From Achromobacter ruhlandii (GTDB lineage Bacteria > Pseudomonadota > Gammaproteobacteria > Burkholderiales > Burkholderiaceae_B): DNA of 64,000 nucleotides. Positions 16,516 through 26,540 of the stretch are shown piece after piece (the first letter of the stretch is position 1; each line of letters opens with the position of its first letter). The position numbers were made by a program, and so were the translations under genes. The notes beneath the pieces are model-generated. The model did no database searches and was not told the origin of the DNA. It saw only the letters and a program-made list of their open reading frames with translations. The DNA is taken from contig NZ_CADIJL010000001.1 of assembly GCF_902859695.1 (NCBI RefSeq), forward strand, positions 463,212 through 527,211. Direction: 5' to 3'.

Positions 16516-18342
16516 ATGCCCTACCTTACCCCGCTGCAGGATTTCCGCTTCGCGCTGAAGGAACTGGCCGGCCTGGACGATGTCCTCAAACTGCCCGGAT
16601 TCGAAGAGGTGACGCCCGATCTGGTGGACGCCATCCTGGAAGAGAACGGCCGCTTCGTCGAACAGGCGATCGCGCCGCTGAACGTACCCGGCGATACCCG
16701 CCCGCCCGTCTGGAACGACGGCCATGTAACCGCGACGCCAGGTTACGCCCAGGGATTCAAGGACTATGCCGCCGGTGGCTGGCAGGGACTGCAGCATCCG
16801 CAGGCCTGGGGCGGGCAGGGGCTGCCCAAGCTGGTCGCGGCCGCGCCTGGCGAAAACATCCAGGCCGCCAGCCTGGCGTTTTCGTTGTGCCCGATGCTGA
16901 CCGACGGCGTGATCGAGGCCATCCTCACCGTCGGCTCGGAAGAACAGCGCAAGACGTTCGTGCCCAACCTGATCGGCGGTAAATGGACCGGCACCATGAA
17001 CCTGACCGAGCCGCAGGCCGGCTCGGACCTGGCCCAGGTGGCCACGCGCGCGGTGCGCCAGGAGGACGGCAGCTATCGCCTGTCGGGTCAGAAGATCTTC
17101 ATCACCTACGGCGAGCATGACCTGGCCGAGAACATCATCCACCTGGTGCTGGCGCGCACGCCGGACGCGCCGCCCGGGGTCAAGGGCATCTCGCTGTTCA
17201 TCGTGCCCAAGTTCCTGGTCGGCGCTGATGGCACCCTGGGCGCGCGCAACGACGTCTGGTGCGCCTCGCTGGAGCACAAGCTGGGCATCCATGGCAGTCC
17301 CACGGCCGTGCTGCTGTACGGTTCGGGCAAGGGCGAGGCGGGCGAGGGCGCGGTCGGCTATCTGGTGGGCGAGTTGAATCGCGGCCTGGAATACATGTTC
17401 ATCATGATGAACGCGGCCCGCTATTCGGTCGGGCAGCAGGGCATCGGCGTGTCCGAGCGGGCTTACCAGCACGCGCTGGCCTATGCGCGCGAACGGGTGC
17501 AGGGCAGGGCGGTGGAAGGTTCCTCCGCGGCGGTCGCGATCGCGCGCCATCCGGACGTGCAGCGCATGCTGCTGACCATGAAGGCGCTCACCGAGGCGGC
17601 GCGCGCCGTGTCGTACGTGACCGCCGCCGCGCACGACAAAGGCACGCATCACCCGGATCCCGAGCAGCGCGCCCGCAACCGCGCGTTCTACGAATACATG
17701 GTGCCCATCGTCAAGGGCTTCTCGACCGAATCGGCGGTGGAGGTAGCCTCGCTCGGCATCCAGGTGCATGGGGGCATGGGCTATATCGAGGAGACCGGGG
17801 CCGCGCAGTATTACCGTGACGCGCGCATCCTGCCGATCTACGAGGGCACCACCGCGATCCAGGCCAACGACCTGGTCAGCCGCAAGACGCAGCGCGATGG
17901 CGGCGCCACCGCCTACACCGCCATCTCGGCCATGCGCGAGACCTTGCGGGCGGTCGAGGCCGAGTCGTCGCGGGCAGCCGCCGCCGACCGCGACGGCCTG
18001 CGCTTGCTGCGCGACAACCTCGACAGCGCCATCCAGGCCTATGAATCGGGCGTGGAATTCATCCTTGAACAATCCGCGGCGAATATCCGGGCGGTATACG
18101 CTAGCAGTGTGCCGTACCTGATGCTGGCCGGCGTGGTGCATGGCGGCTGGCAGATGGCGCGCGCGGTGCTGGCGTGCCGCCGGCACCTGGCGGGGGGATC
18201 AACCGATCCGTTCCATCGCGAGAAGCTGGCGACCGGATTGTTCTACGCCGCTCACATTCTGCCGCGCGCCCTGGCGCTATCGGCGGCGGTGCGCGCCGGC
18301 GTGGTGGCGGACGCCTGCGGCGCGGCCGCGAATATTGCATAA
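16516..18342 (+). CDS. Acyl-CoA dehydrogenase, large (about 600-residue) type
   Basis: 608 residues from ATG 16516 (GGAG at 16507-16510). The order is an AcylCoADH N-terminal extension, the N-domain, the middle domain with the FAD/substrate motif MNLTEPQAGSDLAQVATRA, the C-terminal helical domain with the catalytic-region sequence VHGGMGYIEETGAAQYYRDARI followed by PIYEGTTAIQANDLV, and a further C-terminal helical domain. It oxidises acyl-CoA to enoyl-CoA, passing electrons to ETF. It is probably a partner of etfBA at 9.1 kb, from which it is separated by the aspT-aspD-aspT block. Chain-length preference cannot be told. Confidence 0.9.
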   Translation: MPYLTPLQDFRFALKELAGLDDVLKLPGFEEVTPDLVDAILEENGRFVEQAIAPLNVPGDTRPPVWNDGHVTATPGYAQGFKDYAAGGWQGLQHPQAWGGQGLPKLVAAAPGENIQAASLAFSLCPMLTDGVIEAILTVGSEEQRKTFVPNLIGGKWTGTMNLTEPQAGSDLAQVATRAVRQEDGSYRLSGQKIFITYGEHDLAENIIHLVLARTPDAPPGVKGISLFIVPKFLVGADGTLGARNDVWCASLEHKLGIHGSPTAVLLYGSGKGEAGEGAVGYLVGELNRGLEYMFIMMNAARYSVGQQGIGVSERAYQHALAYARERVQGRAVEGSSAAVAIARHPDVQRMLLTMKALTEAARAVSYVTAAAHDKGTHHPDPEQRARNRAFYEYMVPIVKGFSTESAVEVASLGIQVHGGMGYIEETGAAQYYRDARILPIYEGTTAIQANDLVSRKTQRDGGATAYTAISAMRETLRAVEAESSRAAAADRDGLRLLRDNLDSAIQAYESGVEFILEQSAANIRAVYASSVPYLMLAGVVHGGWQMARAVLACRRHLAGGSTDPFHREKLATGLFYAAHILPRALALSAAVRAGVVADACGAAANIA

Positions 18343-18390
18343 GGTTATATGTCTTGCGTATTTCCCCTGCAACAGGTTTGATGGAAGAAT

Positions 18391-18430
18391 CGTTTCCAGG
18401 GGCGGCACAGGCCGCCGCCGAAACGTTTTT
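18391..18430 (+). terminator. Terminator after the acyl-CoA dehydrogenase
   Basis: Outer stem CGTTTC (18391-18396) with GAAACG (18420-18425), inner stem GGCGGC (18401-18406) with GCCGCC (18411-18416), then TTTTT. The internal loop is asymmetric, but the tail is good. Confidence 0.7.
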
Positions 18431-18495
18431 CAGGCCGGCCCCCGGACTTGGCGGCCGGTCGATTCCGTAACCCGAATCCGCAAGCAGGAGACACC

Positions 18496-19137
18496 ATGAG
18501 CCATCTACGCCTGGGCGACACCGCGCCCGATTTCGAACAGGAATCCTCCGCCGGCCCGATCCGTTTCCATGAGTATCTGGGCAATAGCTGGGGCGTGCTG
18601 TTCTCGCATCCGGCCGACTTCACGCCTGTCTGCACCACCGAGCTGGGCTACACCGCCAAGCTGGCCGACGAATTCGCCAAGCGCAACGTGAAGGTGCTGG
18701 CGCTGTCGGTGGACGGCACCGACTCGCACACCAAGTGGATCGAGGACATCAACGACACCCAGTCGACCAAGGTCAATTTCCCGATCCTGGCCGACAAGGA
18801 CCGCAAGGTGTCCGAGCTGTACGACATGATCCACCCGAACGCCAACGCCACGCTGACGGTGCGCTCGGTCTTCATCATCGACCCGAACAAGAAGGTGCGC
18901 CTGATCATCACGTATCCGGCCAGCACCGGCCGCAACTTCAACGAGATCCTGCGCGTCATCGATTCGCTGCAGCTGACCGACAGCCACAGCGTGGCCACGC
19001 CGGTCAACTGGGAAGACGGCGACGACGTCATCATCGTGCCGTCGCTGCAGGACGAAGCGGTGATCAAGCAGAAGTTCCCGAAGGGCTACAAGGCGGTGCG
19101 TCCCTATCTGCGCATTACTCCCCAACCGAATAAGTAA
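18496..19137 (+). CDS. 1-Cys peroxiredoxin (Prx6 type)
   Basis: 213 residues from ATG 18496, preceded by AGGAG. The peroxidatic cysteine lies in HPADFTPVCTTELG, and the Prx6-type C-terminal domain follows (GYKAVRPYLRITPQP at the end). No AhpC-style resolving cysteine is visible near the C-terminus. It reduces hydrogen peroxide and organic or phospholipid hydroperoxides in the cytoplasm. It is a monocistronic unit between terminators, just ahead of the sulfate cluster. Confidence 0.92.
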   Translation: MSHLRLGDTAPDFEQESSAGPIRFHEYLGNSWGVLFSHPADFTPVCTTELGYTAKLADEFAKRNVKVLALSVDGTDSHTKWIEDINDTQSTKVNFPILADKDRKVSELYDMIHPNANATLTVRSVFIIDPNKKVRLIITYPASTGRNFNEILRVIDSLQLTDSHSVATPVNWEDGDDVIIVPSLQDEAVIKQKFPKGYKAVRPYLRITPQPNK

Positions 19138-19201
19138 ATAAGAAATCCGTGCGCAAGGCGGTGCGTCGCCGCTTGCCCGGATTCTGGCGCCAGCCACCCG
19201 C

Positions 19202-19236
19202 AAAGCCGCGTATTCCCTGGGAATGCGCGGCTTTTT
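19202..19236 (+). terminator. Terminator of the peroxiredoxin gene
   Basis: AAAGCCGCG at 19202-19210 pairs with CGCGGCTTT at 19226-19234, and the inner ATTCCC/GGGAAT also pair, followed by T residues to 19236. Confidence 0.88.
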
Positions 19237-19361
19237 CACAGGGGGCGGCGGCCGCGCTATATGCCTGGGAGCGATGAGCAATCAAAGAATGATTCGTTCC
19301 GTTCAGAACAGGCCCCCGGCAAACTTGCTCCACATTGCCAAACACGCGAAGGGAGCAGGGA

Positions 19362-20390
19362 ATGTCTTTCAGGAAAGCCGGATGGTTGGCCGCCTTGGCC
19401 GCAGTGACGATGTCTCTCGCCGCGATCGCGCCGGCGCAGGCGCAGCAGAAGCAGACTCTTTTGAACGTGTCGTACGACCCGACGCGAGAACTGTATCGCG
19501 CCATCGATGACGCCTTTATCAAGCAGTACAAGGAAAAAGCCAACGTCGACCTGACCATCCGTCAGTCGCACGGCGGCTCCGGCCGCCAGGCGCGCTCGGT
19601 CATCGACGGCCTGGAAGCCGACGTGGTGACGCTGGCGCTGGCCTACGATATCGATGCCATCGCCGACCGCGGCCTCTTGCCCGAGAACTGGCAGGCGCGC
19701 CTGCCGCAAAACAGCTCGCCCTACACCTCGACCATCGTGTTCCTGGTGCGCAAGGGCAATCCCAAGCACATCAAGGACTGGGACGACCTGGTCAAGGACG
19801 GCGTGCAGGTGATCACGCCCAATCCCAAGACCTCGGGCGGCGCACGCTGGAACTATCTGGCCGCCTGGGCCTACGCGCTGGAAAAGAACGGCGGCAGCGA
19901 AGAGAAGGCGCGCGCCTATGTCGGCGAGCTGCTCAAGCACGTGCCGGTGCTCGATACCGGCGCCCGCGGCGCCACCACCACCTTCGTCGAGCGCGGCGTG
20001 GGCGACGTGCTGCTGGCCTGGGAAAACGAAGCCTTCCTGGCGCTGGAGGAACTGGGCCCGGACAAGTTCGACATCGTGGTGCCGTCGCTGTCGATCCTGG
20101 CCGAACCGCCCGTGGCCATCGTCGACAAGATCGTCGACAAGAAGGGCACCCGTGCCGCGGCCCAGGCCTACCTGGAATTCCTCTACACCCCGGTGGCCCA
20201 GGAGATCATCGCCAAGAACTACTACCGGCCGATCGACAAGACCGTGGCCGCCAAGTACGAAAGCAAGTTCCCCAAGGTCAAGCTGGTGACCATCGACGAC
20301 AAGATCTTCGGCGGCTGGCGCAAGGCGCAGAAGGACCACTTCAGCGACGGCGGCACCTTCGACCAGATCTACCAGCCGCAGAAGAAGTAA
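19362..20390 (+). CDS. sbp: Sulfate ABC transporter periplasmic binding protein
   Basis: 342 residues from ATG 19362 (GGGAG about 8 bp upstream), with a signal peptide [27 protein letters not shown]. The mature part has the Sbp/CysP signature [32 protein letters not shown], whose Ser/Gly residues bind the sulfate dianion. It is the first gene of a seven-gene cluster sbp-cysT-cysW-cysA-cysH-cysD-cysN running from sulfate capture to sulfite. An upstream in-frame ATG (19335) would place nine residues before the signal and is less likely. Confidence 0.94.
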   Translation: MSFRKAGWLAALAAVTMSLAAIAPAQAQQKQTLLNVSYDPTRELYRAIDDAFIKQYKEKANVDLTIRQSHGGSGRQARSVIDGLEADVVTLALAYDIDAIADRGLLPENWQARLPQNSSPYTSTIVFLVRKGNPKHIKDWDDLVKDGVQVITPNPKTSGGARWNYLAAWAYALEKNGGSEEKARAYVGELLKHVPVLDTGARGATTTFVERGVGDVLLAWENEAFLALEELGPDKFDIVVPSLSILAEPPVAIVDKIVDKKGTRAAAQAYLEFLYTPVAQEIIAKNYYRPIDKTVAAKYESKFPKVKLVTIDDKIFGGWRKAQKDHFSDGGTFDQIYQPQKK

Positions 20391-20414
20391 GCGGACAACC
20401 AGCGGACGACGGCC

Positions 20415-21305
20415 ATGACTTCAGCCTCGATTCCGACGGCAAAGGGCGCGCGGGCGCCTTTTGCCGTTCGGCGCAACAGCCCGGGCGTGCTGCCCGGTTT
20501 CGGCATTTCCATGGGCTACGCGGTGCTGTACCTGAGCGTGCTCGTGTTGATTCCCCTGGCGGCGCTGCCGATCAAGAGCGCCTCGCTGGGCTGGCAGGGC
20601 TTCTGGGACGCGGTCACGGCGCCACGGGTGCTGGCGTCCTATCAGCTCACCTTCGGCGCCTCGCTGCTGGCGGCGCTGGTGAACCTGGTGTTCGGCACCA
20701 TCGTGGCCTGGGTGCTGGTGCGCTACCGCTTTCCCGGCAAGAAGATCCTGGATGCGCTGGTGGATCTGCCGTTCGCGCTGCCCACCGCCGTGGCCGGCAT
20801 CGCCCTGACCGCGCTGTACGCCGAAAAGGGCTGGCTGGGCGCGCCGCTGGCCAACTGGTTCGGCCTGAAGGTGGCGTTCACGCCGCTGGGCATCGTGATC
20901 GCGCTGATCTTCATCGGCGTGCCGTTCGTGGTGCGCACGGTGCAGCCGGTGCTGGAAGACATCGAGCGCGAAATCGAGGAGGCCGCCGCCAGCCTTGGCG
21001 CCGATCGCTGGCAGACCATCCGCCGCGTGCTGCTGCCGACCCTGTTGCCGGCGCTGATGACCGGCTTCGCGCTGGCGTTCGCCCGCGCCGTCGGGGAGTA
21101 TGGCTCGGTGGTTTTCATCGCCGGCAACATGCCGATGGTGTCCGAGATCACGCCGCTGCTGATCATCGCCAAGCTGGAGCAGTTCGACTACGCCGGCGCC
21201 GCCGCCATCGCCACCGTGATGCTGGTGCTGTCGTTCGTGCTGCTTTTCGTCATCAATCTGCTGCAGGGCTGGCAGGCCCGTCGCGGCCTGGGGAGACAGG
21301 CATGA
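20415..21305 (+). CDS. cysT: Sulfate/thiosulfate ABC transporter permease CysT
   Basis: 296 residues with six predicted membrane helices and the permease EAA loop ([26 protein letters not shown]) that docks on the ATPase. It forms the membrane channel with CysW. It lies 24 bp after sbp and overlaps cysW by ATGA at 21302-21305. Confidence 0.95.
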   Translation: MTSASIPTAKGARAPFAVRRNSPGVLPGFGISMGYAVLYLSVLVLIPLAALPIKSASLGWQGFWDAVTAPRVLASYQLTFGASLLAALVNLVFGTIVAWVLVRYRFPGKKILDALVDLPFALPTAVAGIALTALYAEKGWLGAPLANWFGLKVAFTPLGIVIALIFIGVPFVVRTVQPVLEDIEREIEEAAASLGADRWQTIRRVLLPTLLPALMTGFALAFARAVGEYGSVVFIAGNMPMVSEITPLLIIAKLEQFDYAGAAAIATVMLVLSFVLLFVINLLQGWQARRGLGRQA

Positions 21306-22201
21306 GCTTTGTTGACCGTCCCGCCCACCTGACCGAGCCGCGCTGGGTGCGCGGCATTCTGCTGTTCCTGGCGCTGGGCTTTCTGGCGCTGTTTCTGCTG
21401 GTGCCGCTGGCCGCGGTGTTCTACGAAGCATTCCGCAAAGGCTGGGCGCTCTACCTGGAAGCGATCGTCGAGCCGGACGCCCTGGCCGCGATCCGCCTGA
21501 CCTTGCTGGTGGCGGCGATCGCCTTGCCCGTCAATCTGGTGTTCGGGGTGGCCGCCGCCTGGGCCATCACCAAGTTCCAGTTCCGCGGCAAGCAGTTCCT
21601 CATCACGCTGATCGACCTGCCGTTCTCGGTGTCGCCGGTGGTGGCCGGCCTGGTGTTCGTGCTGCTGTTCGGCACCCAGGGCTGGTTCGGCGGCTGGTTG
21701 CAGGCGCACGACCTGAAGATCGTCTACGCCGTGCCCGGCATCATCCTGGCCTCGCTGTTCGTGACCTTTCCCTTCGTCGCGCGCGAGCTGATTCCGCTGA
21801 TGCAGGCGCAGGGTAGCGAGGAAGAACAGGCCGCGCTGACGCTGGGCGCGAACGGCTGGCAGATCTTCTGGCGGGTGACGCTGCCGAACATCAAGTGGGG
21901 CCTGCTGTACGGCGCCATCCTGTGCAACGCGCGCGCCATGGGCGAGTTCGGCGCGGTGTCGGTGGTGTCGGGCCAGATCCGCGGCCTGACCAACACCATG
22001 ACCCTGCATGTGGAGATTCTCTACAACGAATACCAGTATTCGGCGGCGTTCGCGGTGGCCTCGCTGTTGGCGCTATTGGCATTGGTGACGCTGGTGGCCA
22101 AGAACGTGGTCGAGTGGCGCAACGCGCGCTACCTGAAGGCGGCGGAGCTGCCGGTCGAGTATCCCGGGCCGGCGACGGCCATCAAGCCGGCCGTCGCCTG
22201 A
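21302..22201 (+). CDS. cysW: Sulfate/thiosulfate ABC transporter permease CysW
   Basis: 299 residues, six membrane helices, EAA loop [24 protein letters not shown], then the CysW-typical [20 protein letters not shown]. It partners CysT. Translation is coupled to cysT through the ATGA overlap. Confidence 0.95.
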   Translation: MSFVDRPAHLTEPRWVRGILLFLALGFLALFLLVPLAAVFYEAFRKGWALYLEAIVEPDALAAIRLTLLVAAIALPVNLVFGVAAAWAITKFQFRGKQFLITLIDLPFSVSPVVAGLVFVLLFGTQGWFGGWLQAHDLKIVYAVPGIILASLFVTFPFVARELIPLMQAQGSEEEQAALTLGANGWQIFWRVTLPNIKWGLLYGAILCNARAMGEFGAVSVVSGQIRGLTNTMTLHVEILYNEYQYSAAFAVASLLALLALVTLVAKNVVEWRNARYLKAAELPVEYPGPATAIKPAVA

Positions 22202-22226
22202 CGCGGCCGGCCAGACGGAGACAAGC

Positions 22227-23291
22227 ATGAGTATCGAGGTTCGCAATCTATCCAAGCGCTTCGGCCAGTTCCGCGCGCTCAATGACGTATCGCTGCACAT
22301 CGAGACGGGCGAACTGGTGGCGCTGCTGGGGCCTTCGGGCTGCGGCAAGACCACGCTGTTGCGCATCATCGCCGGGCTGGAATCGGCCGACACGGGCAGC
22401 GTGCTGTTCGCCGGCGAGGACGCCACCGCGGTGGACGTGCGCCAGCGCCAGGTCGGTTTCGTGTTCCAGCACTACGCGCTGTTCAAGCACATGACGGTGT
22501 TCGAGAACGTTGCCTTCGGCCTGCGCGTCAAGCATCGCTCGCAGCGGCCGCCGGAAGACCAGATCCGGCGCAAGGTGCATGACCTGCTCAACCTGGTGCA
22601 GCTCGATTGGCTGGCCGACCGCTACCCGGCGCAGCTGTCGGGCGGCCAGCGCCAGCGTATCGCCCTGGCGCGCGCGCTGGCGGTGGAACCGCGCGTGTTG
22701 CTGCTGGACGAGCCGTTCGGCGCGCTCGACGCCAAGGTGCGCAAGGAGCTGCGCCGCTGGCTGCGCCGCCTGCACGATGAGCTGAACGTGGCCAGCGTGT
22801 TCGTCACCCACGACCAGGAAGAAGCGCTGGAAGTGGCCGACCGCGTGGTGCTGATGAACGCCGGCAGGATCGAACAGGTCGGCACCCCGCGCGAGGTCTG
22901 GGAAGGACCGGCCACGCCGTTCGTCTACGGCTTCCTGGGTGACGTCAATCAATTGCAGGGCGTGGCGAGCCGCGGCGTCTGGGAAGGCGCCGGGCTGTCG
23001 TTGCCGGCGCCTGAACTGGCGCAGGCCGAGTCGCAACGCGCCACCGCCTACGTGCGGCCGCACGAATTCGATATCGAACGCTATCACGCTGGCGGCGCCG
23101 GCATCCCGGTGCGCCTGTCGCATGCCTACCTGGCCGGCCCCAGCGCCTACCTGGAATTGGCCAGCCAGGATTCCGACGCCGTCATCGAGGCCGAGGTGCC
23201 CGAGCATCTCTATCGCGAACTGGCGCTGCGCGATGGCGATATCCTGCTGGCCCGCCCGCGCCGGGCGCGTGTCTTCGCGGTGCAAGCATGA
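22227..23291 (+). CDS. cysA: Sulfate/thiosulfate ABC transporter ATPase
   Basis: 354 residues. Walker [11 protein letters not shown]-loop [18 protein letters not shown] signature LSGGQRQR, Walker [14 protein letters not shown] and the switch histidine in VFVTHDQEE are all intact. A TOBE-like C-terminal domain (after about residue 240) follows. It drives import through CysTW. The stop overlaps the cysH start (ATGA, 23288-23291), coupling transport directly to reduction. Confidence 0.95.
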   Translation: MSIEVRNLSKRFGQFRALNDVSLHIETGELVALLGPSGCGKTTLLRIIAGLESADTGSVLFAGEDATAVDVRQRQVGFVFQHYALFKHMTVFENVAFGLRVKHRSQRPPEDQIRRKVHDLLNLVQLDWLADRYPAQLSGGQRQRIALARALAVEPRVLLLDEPFGALDAKVRKELRRWLRRLHDELNVASVFVTHDQEEALEVADRVVLMNAGRIEQVGTPREVWEGPATPFVYGFLGDVNQLQGVASRGVWEGAGLSLPAPELAQAESQRATAYVRPHEFDIERYHAGGAGIPVRLSHAYLAGPSAYLELASQDSDAVIEAEVPEHLYRELALRDGDILLARPRRARVFAVQA

Positions 23292-24037
23292 CGGCCGCCG
23301 ATCTCGCCGCCGGCCTGGCGCCGGCCCTTGCGGTTCGCTGGCACGAACTGATCGCGCGGCTGGCGGACGCGCGCCAGCGCTATCCCGACGCGGCGCTGGC
23401 CTCGTCGCTGGCGGCCGAGGACATGGTACTGACGCACGCCATCTACAGCGCCGGCCTGGACCTGGAGGTCTTTACGCTGGACACCGGCCGGCTGCACGCG
23501 GAAACGCTGGGCGTGCTGGATGCGGTGCGCGAACGCTACGGACGCGAGATCACCGTGTATCGACCCGAGTCCGGGGCGGTCGAGCGCCATGTGGCCGAGC
23601 ACGGCGCCTACGCCTTCTACGAGAGCGTCGAGCTGCGCAAGGCCTGTTGCCAGATCCGCAAGGTCGAGCCGCTCAAGCGCGCGCTGGCCGGACGCGGCGC
23701 CTGGATCACCGGGCAGCGGCGCGCGCAATCGACCACGCGCGGTGAACTGCACCTGGAAGAGGACGACGCCACCTTCGGCCTCTACAAGTTCAACCCGCTG
23801 GCCGAATGGCGCGAAGAGGATGTCTGGGGCGTGATCCGCGGCCTGGGCATTCCCTACAACCCGCTGCACGACCAGGGCTATCCGTCCATCGGCTGCGAGC
23901 CCTGTACCCGCGCCATCCGCCCTGGCGAAGACCTGCGGGCCGGGCGCTGGTGGTGGGAGTCGTCGGACTCCAAGGAATGCGGCCTGCACGCAGGCAACCG
24001 GGTCATTGGCATCGTCGCGGAAACCACGCGCGCCTGA
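23288..24037 (+). CDS. cysH: Assimilatory adenylyl-sulfate (APS) reductase
   Basis: 249 residues. Besides the catalytic ECGLH motif near the C-terminus it has Cys120-Cys121 ([12 protein letters not shown]) and a C-x2-C in IGCEPCTR. The CC...CxxC set binds a [4Fe-4S] cluster and marks APS reductases, as opposed to PAPS reductases such as the E. coli enzyme. It reduces APS to sulfite and AMP using thioredoxin. Consistent with this, no cysC (APS kinase) is present here and CysN is not fused to one. Confidence 0.92.
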   Translation: MTAADLAAGLAPALAVRWHELIARLADARQRYPDAALASSLAAEDMVLTHAIYSAGLDLEVFTLDTGRLHAETLGVLDAVRERYGREITVYRPESGAVERHVAEHGAYAFYESVELRKACCQIRKVEPLKRALAGRGAWITGQRRAQSTTRGELHLEEDDATFGLYKFNPLAEWREEDVWGVIRGLGIPYNPLHDQGYPSIGCEPCTRAIRPGEDLRAGRWWWESSDSKECGLHAGNRVIGIVAETTRA

Positions 24038-24077
24038 CGCCCGTCACGTATCAAGAATTCGTTTTAGGGGAATACCT

Positions 24078-24986
24078 ATGTCCGCAGTGATTCAACGCAG
24101 CCACCTGGACTGGCTGGAATCGGAAGCCATTTTCATCATGCGCGAGGTGGCGGCCGAGAGCGAGAAGCCCGTGTTGCTGTTCTCGGGCGGCAAGGATTCG
24201 GTGGTGCTGCTGCGCCTTGCCGAAAAGGCGTTCCGGCCGGGGCGCTTTCCGTTTCCGCTGATGCACATCGACACCGGCCACAATTTCGACGAGGTCATCG
24301 CCTTCCGCGACGCCCGCGCGGCCGAACTGGGCGAGACCCTGATCGTGCGCAGCGTGGAAGACTCGATCAAGCGCGGCAGCGTGGTGCTGCGGCGCGAGAC
24401 CGACTCGCGCAACGCGGCGCAGGCCGTGACGCTGCTGGAGGCGATCGAGGAATTCGGCTTCGACGCCTGCATCGGCGGCGCCCGCCGCGACGAGGAAAAG
24501 GCGCGCGCCAAGGAGCGCATCTTCTCGTTCCGCGACGAGTTCGGCCAGTGGGACCCCAAGGCCCAGCGCCCGGAACTGTGGAACCTGTTCAACACCAAGG
24601 TGCACCGCGGCGAGAACATGCGGGTGTTCCCGATCTCCAACTGGACCGAGCTGGACGTCTGGCAGTACATCCAGCGCGAACAGCTGGCGCTGCCGTCGAT
24701 CTACTTCAGTCACGAGCGCGAGGTGGTGCGGCGCAAGGGCCTGCTGGTGCCGGTCACGCGCCTGACGCCGCCGCGGGACGGCGACACCGTCGAGCGCCTG
24801 TCGGTGCGCTTTCGCACCGTGGGCGACATTTCCTGCACCTGCCCGGTGGCCTCGGATGCCGCCGACACCGCCGCCATCATCGCCGAGACAGCGGTGACCG
24901 ATATCACCGAGCGCGGCGCCACGCGCATGGACGACCAGACTTCCGAGGCCTCGATGGAGCGCCGCAAGAAGGAAGGCTATTTCTGA
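24078..24986 (+). CDS. cysD: Sulfate adenylyltransferase subunit 2
   Basis: 302 residues from ATG 24078, preceded by AGGGGA. The PP-loop ATP pyrophosphatase motif is LLFSGGKDSVVLL, and the family sequence GGARRDEEKARAKERIFSFR follows. With CysN it makes APS from sulfate and ATP. The long open frame upstream is rejected because ATG 24078 has the ribosome site and the normal N-terminus. Confidence 0.95.
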   Translation: MSAVIQRSHLDWLESEAIFIMREVAAESEKPVLLFSGGKDSVVLLRLAEKAFRPGRFPFPLMHIDTGHNFDEVIAFRDARAAELGETLIVRSVEDSIKRGSVVLRRETDSRNAAQAVTLLEAIEEFGFDACIGGARRDEEKARAKERIFSFRDEFGQWDPKAQRPELWNLFNTKVHRGENMRVFPISNWTELDVWQYIQREQLALPSIYFSHEREVVRRKGLLVPVTRLTPPRDGDTVERLSVRFRTVGDISCTCPVASDAADTAAIIAETAVTDITERGATRMDDQTSEASMERRKKEGYF

Positions 24987-25029
24987 TCGCACGAGTGGCC
25001 GGCGCCTGGCCGGCCGACAGGGGACGCAT

Positions 25030-26328
25030 ATGAACGCAGTAAACGATTCTTTTCTTTCGGGCGCCGACTCGGGCGTGCTGCGCCTGATCACCGCGGGTTC
25101 GGTGGACGACGGCAAATCAACGCTGATCGGCCGCCTGCTGTATGACAGCAAGGGCGTGTTCGCCGACCAGCTCGACGCCATCTCGCGCGCCAAGTACAAG
25201 CGCGTGGCCGAAGGCGGCATCGACTTCTCCCTGCTGACCGACGGCCTGGAAGCCGAGCGCGAGCAGGGCATCACCATCGACGTGGCCTACCGCTACTTCT
25301 CGACCCCGGCGCGCAAGTTCATCATCGCCGACGCGCCCGGCCATGAGCAGTACACCCGCAACATGGTGACGGGCGCATCGACCGCCGACGTCGCCGTGAT
25401 CCTGATCGATGCCACCCGCGCCGCCGACGGCAATCTGCTGCCGCAGACCAAGCGCCACAGCACCATCGCCCGCCTGCTGGGCATCCGCCACATCGTGGTG
25501 GCCGTCAACAAGATGGACCTGGTGGATTGGGACCAGGCCGTGTTCGAGCGCATCCGCGCCGCCTACGCCGATCTGGCGTCCCGGCTTGGCATCGCGCACT
25601 TCCACGCGCTGCCGCTATCGGCGTTGAACGGCGACAACGTGGTGACGCGGTCGGACAAGACGCCGTGGTACGCCGGCCAGCCGCTGTTGACGCTGCTGGA
25701 ATCGCTGGAACTGGCCGGTGACGGCGGCGCGGGGCCGCTGCGTTTTCCCGTGCAGTGGGTGTCGCGCCACGACGGCAGCAGCAGGGACGATTTCCGCGGC
25801 TACGCGGGCCGCATCGCCAGCGGCGTGCTGCGTCCCGGCGACGAGATCGTGGTGCAGCCGTCGGGCGTGACGGCGCGCGTGCAGGAAGTGCGGCTGTTCG
25901 ATCGCGCGCTCGATGAAGCGGTGGCGGGCGACTCGGTGACGCTGGTACTGGACCGCGACGTCGACGTCTCGCGCGGTGACGTGATCGTGCACGCGGCCGC
26001 GCCGGCGCAAGTCGCGCGCGAATTCGAGGCGGAACTGTGCTGGCTCGATGCGCAGGTGCTCAACCCCGCGCGCAAGTATCTGCTCAAGCATGGCACGCGA
26101 CTGACGTCGGCGAAGATCCGCGCGGTGCTCTCGCATCGCGACATCCACGAACTGCAGGAAGTGGAGAACACCGAAGGCACGCTGCGCATGAATGACATTG
26201 GCCGCGTCGCGTTCACCACGCGTGAGTCGTTGGCGGTCGATCGATACGCCGATGTGCCCGCCACCGGCGCCTTCATCCTGATCGACGAAGCCACGCATCA
26301 GACCGCGGCGGCGGGCATGCTCCGGTAA
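25030..26328 (+). CDS. cysN: Sulfate adenylyltransferase subunit 1 (GTPase)
   Basis: 432 residues. An EF-Tu-like GTPase with G1 GSVDDGKSTLIGRL, G3 DAPGHEQYTRNMVTGAS and G4 NKMDLVD, followed by two beta-barrel domains. GTP hydrolysis drives APS synthesis by CysD. The protein stops after the barrels; there is no fused CysC kinase, which agrees with the APS-type CysH. It is the last gene of the cluster, 43 bp after cysD. Confidence 0.95.
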   Translation: MNAVNDSFLSGADSGVLRLITAGSVDDGKSTLIGRLLYDSKGVFADQLDAISRAKYKRVAEGGIDFSLLTDGLEAEREQGITIDVAYRYFSTPARKFIIADAPGHEQYTRNMVTGASTADVAVILIDATRAADGNLLPQTKRHSTIARLLGIRHIVVAVNKMDLVDWDQAVFERIRAAYADLASRLGIAHFHALPLSALNGDNVVTRSDKTPWYAGQPLLTLLESLELAGDGGAGPLRFPVQWVSRHDGSSRDDFRGYAGRIASGVLRPGDEIVVQPSGVTARVQEVRLFDRALDEAVAGDSVTLVLDRDVDVSRGDVIVHAAAPAQVAREFEAELCWLDAQVLNPARKYLLKHGTRLTSAKIRAVLSHRDIHELQEVENTEGTLRMNDIGRVAFTTRESLAVDRYADVPATGAFILIDEATHQTAAAGMLR

Positions 26329-26337
26329 ACCGCAAGT

Positions 26338-26371
26338 CGGGGCGGGAAGAGTCCGCCCCGCACCGGTTTTT
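26338..26371 (+). terminator. Probable terminator after cysN
   Basis: CGGGGCGG (26338-26345) pairs with CCGCCCCG (26353-26360); a T5 run follows six bases later (26367-26371). The distance between stem and T-run makes this moderate. Confidence 0.6.
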
Positions 26372-26504
26372 GGGTGTTGTTTTTATTCCAAACCCAATGC
26401 CGGCGCGGGTTTCCGGGCGATATCGCAACATGAAATCGAATTGTCCGGACGCCGTCTTCGTCTTGCGGTAAAGTGGGGCTGTCTTACGAAAAGGCTTTTG
26501 GTGC

Positions 26505-26533
26505 TTGTCAAAACCACTGTGTTTTTGTACAGT
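26505..26533 (+). promoter_or_regulatory. Promoter of the PA0069-family radical SAM gene
   Basis: -35 TTGTCA (26505-26510), 17-bp spacer, -10 TACAGT (26528-26533). The -10 lies inside the LexA box. The predicted transcription start (about 26540) falls at the start codon, so the mRNA would be leaderless or nearly so. Confidence 0.6.
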
Positions 26534-26534
26534 A
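26516..26534. promoter_or_regulatory. LexA (SOS) box
   Basis: ACTGTgtttttgtACAGTA contains a perfect CTGT-N8-ACAG core (26517-26532), the LexA site of beta- and gamma-proteobacteria, with matching flanking A and TA. It covers the -10 of the radical SAM gene and ends 7 bp before its ATG. Confidence 0.85.
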
Positions 26535-26540
26535 GTTTTC

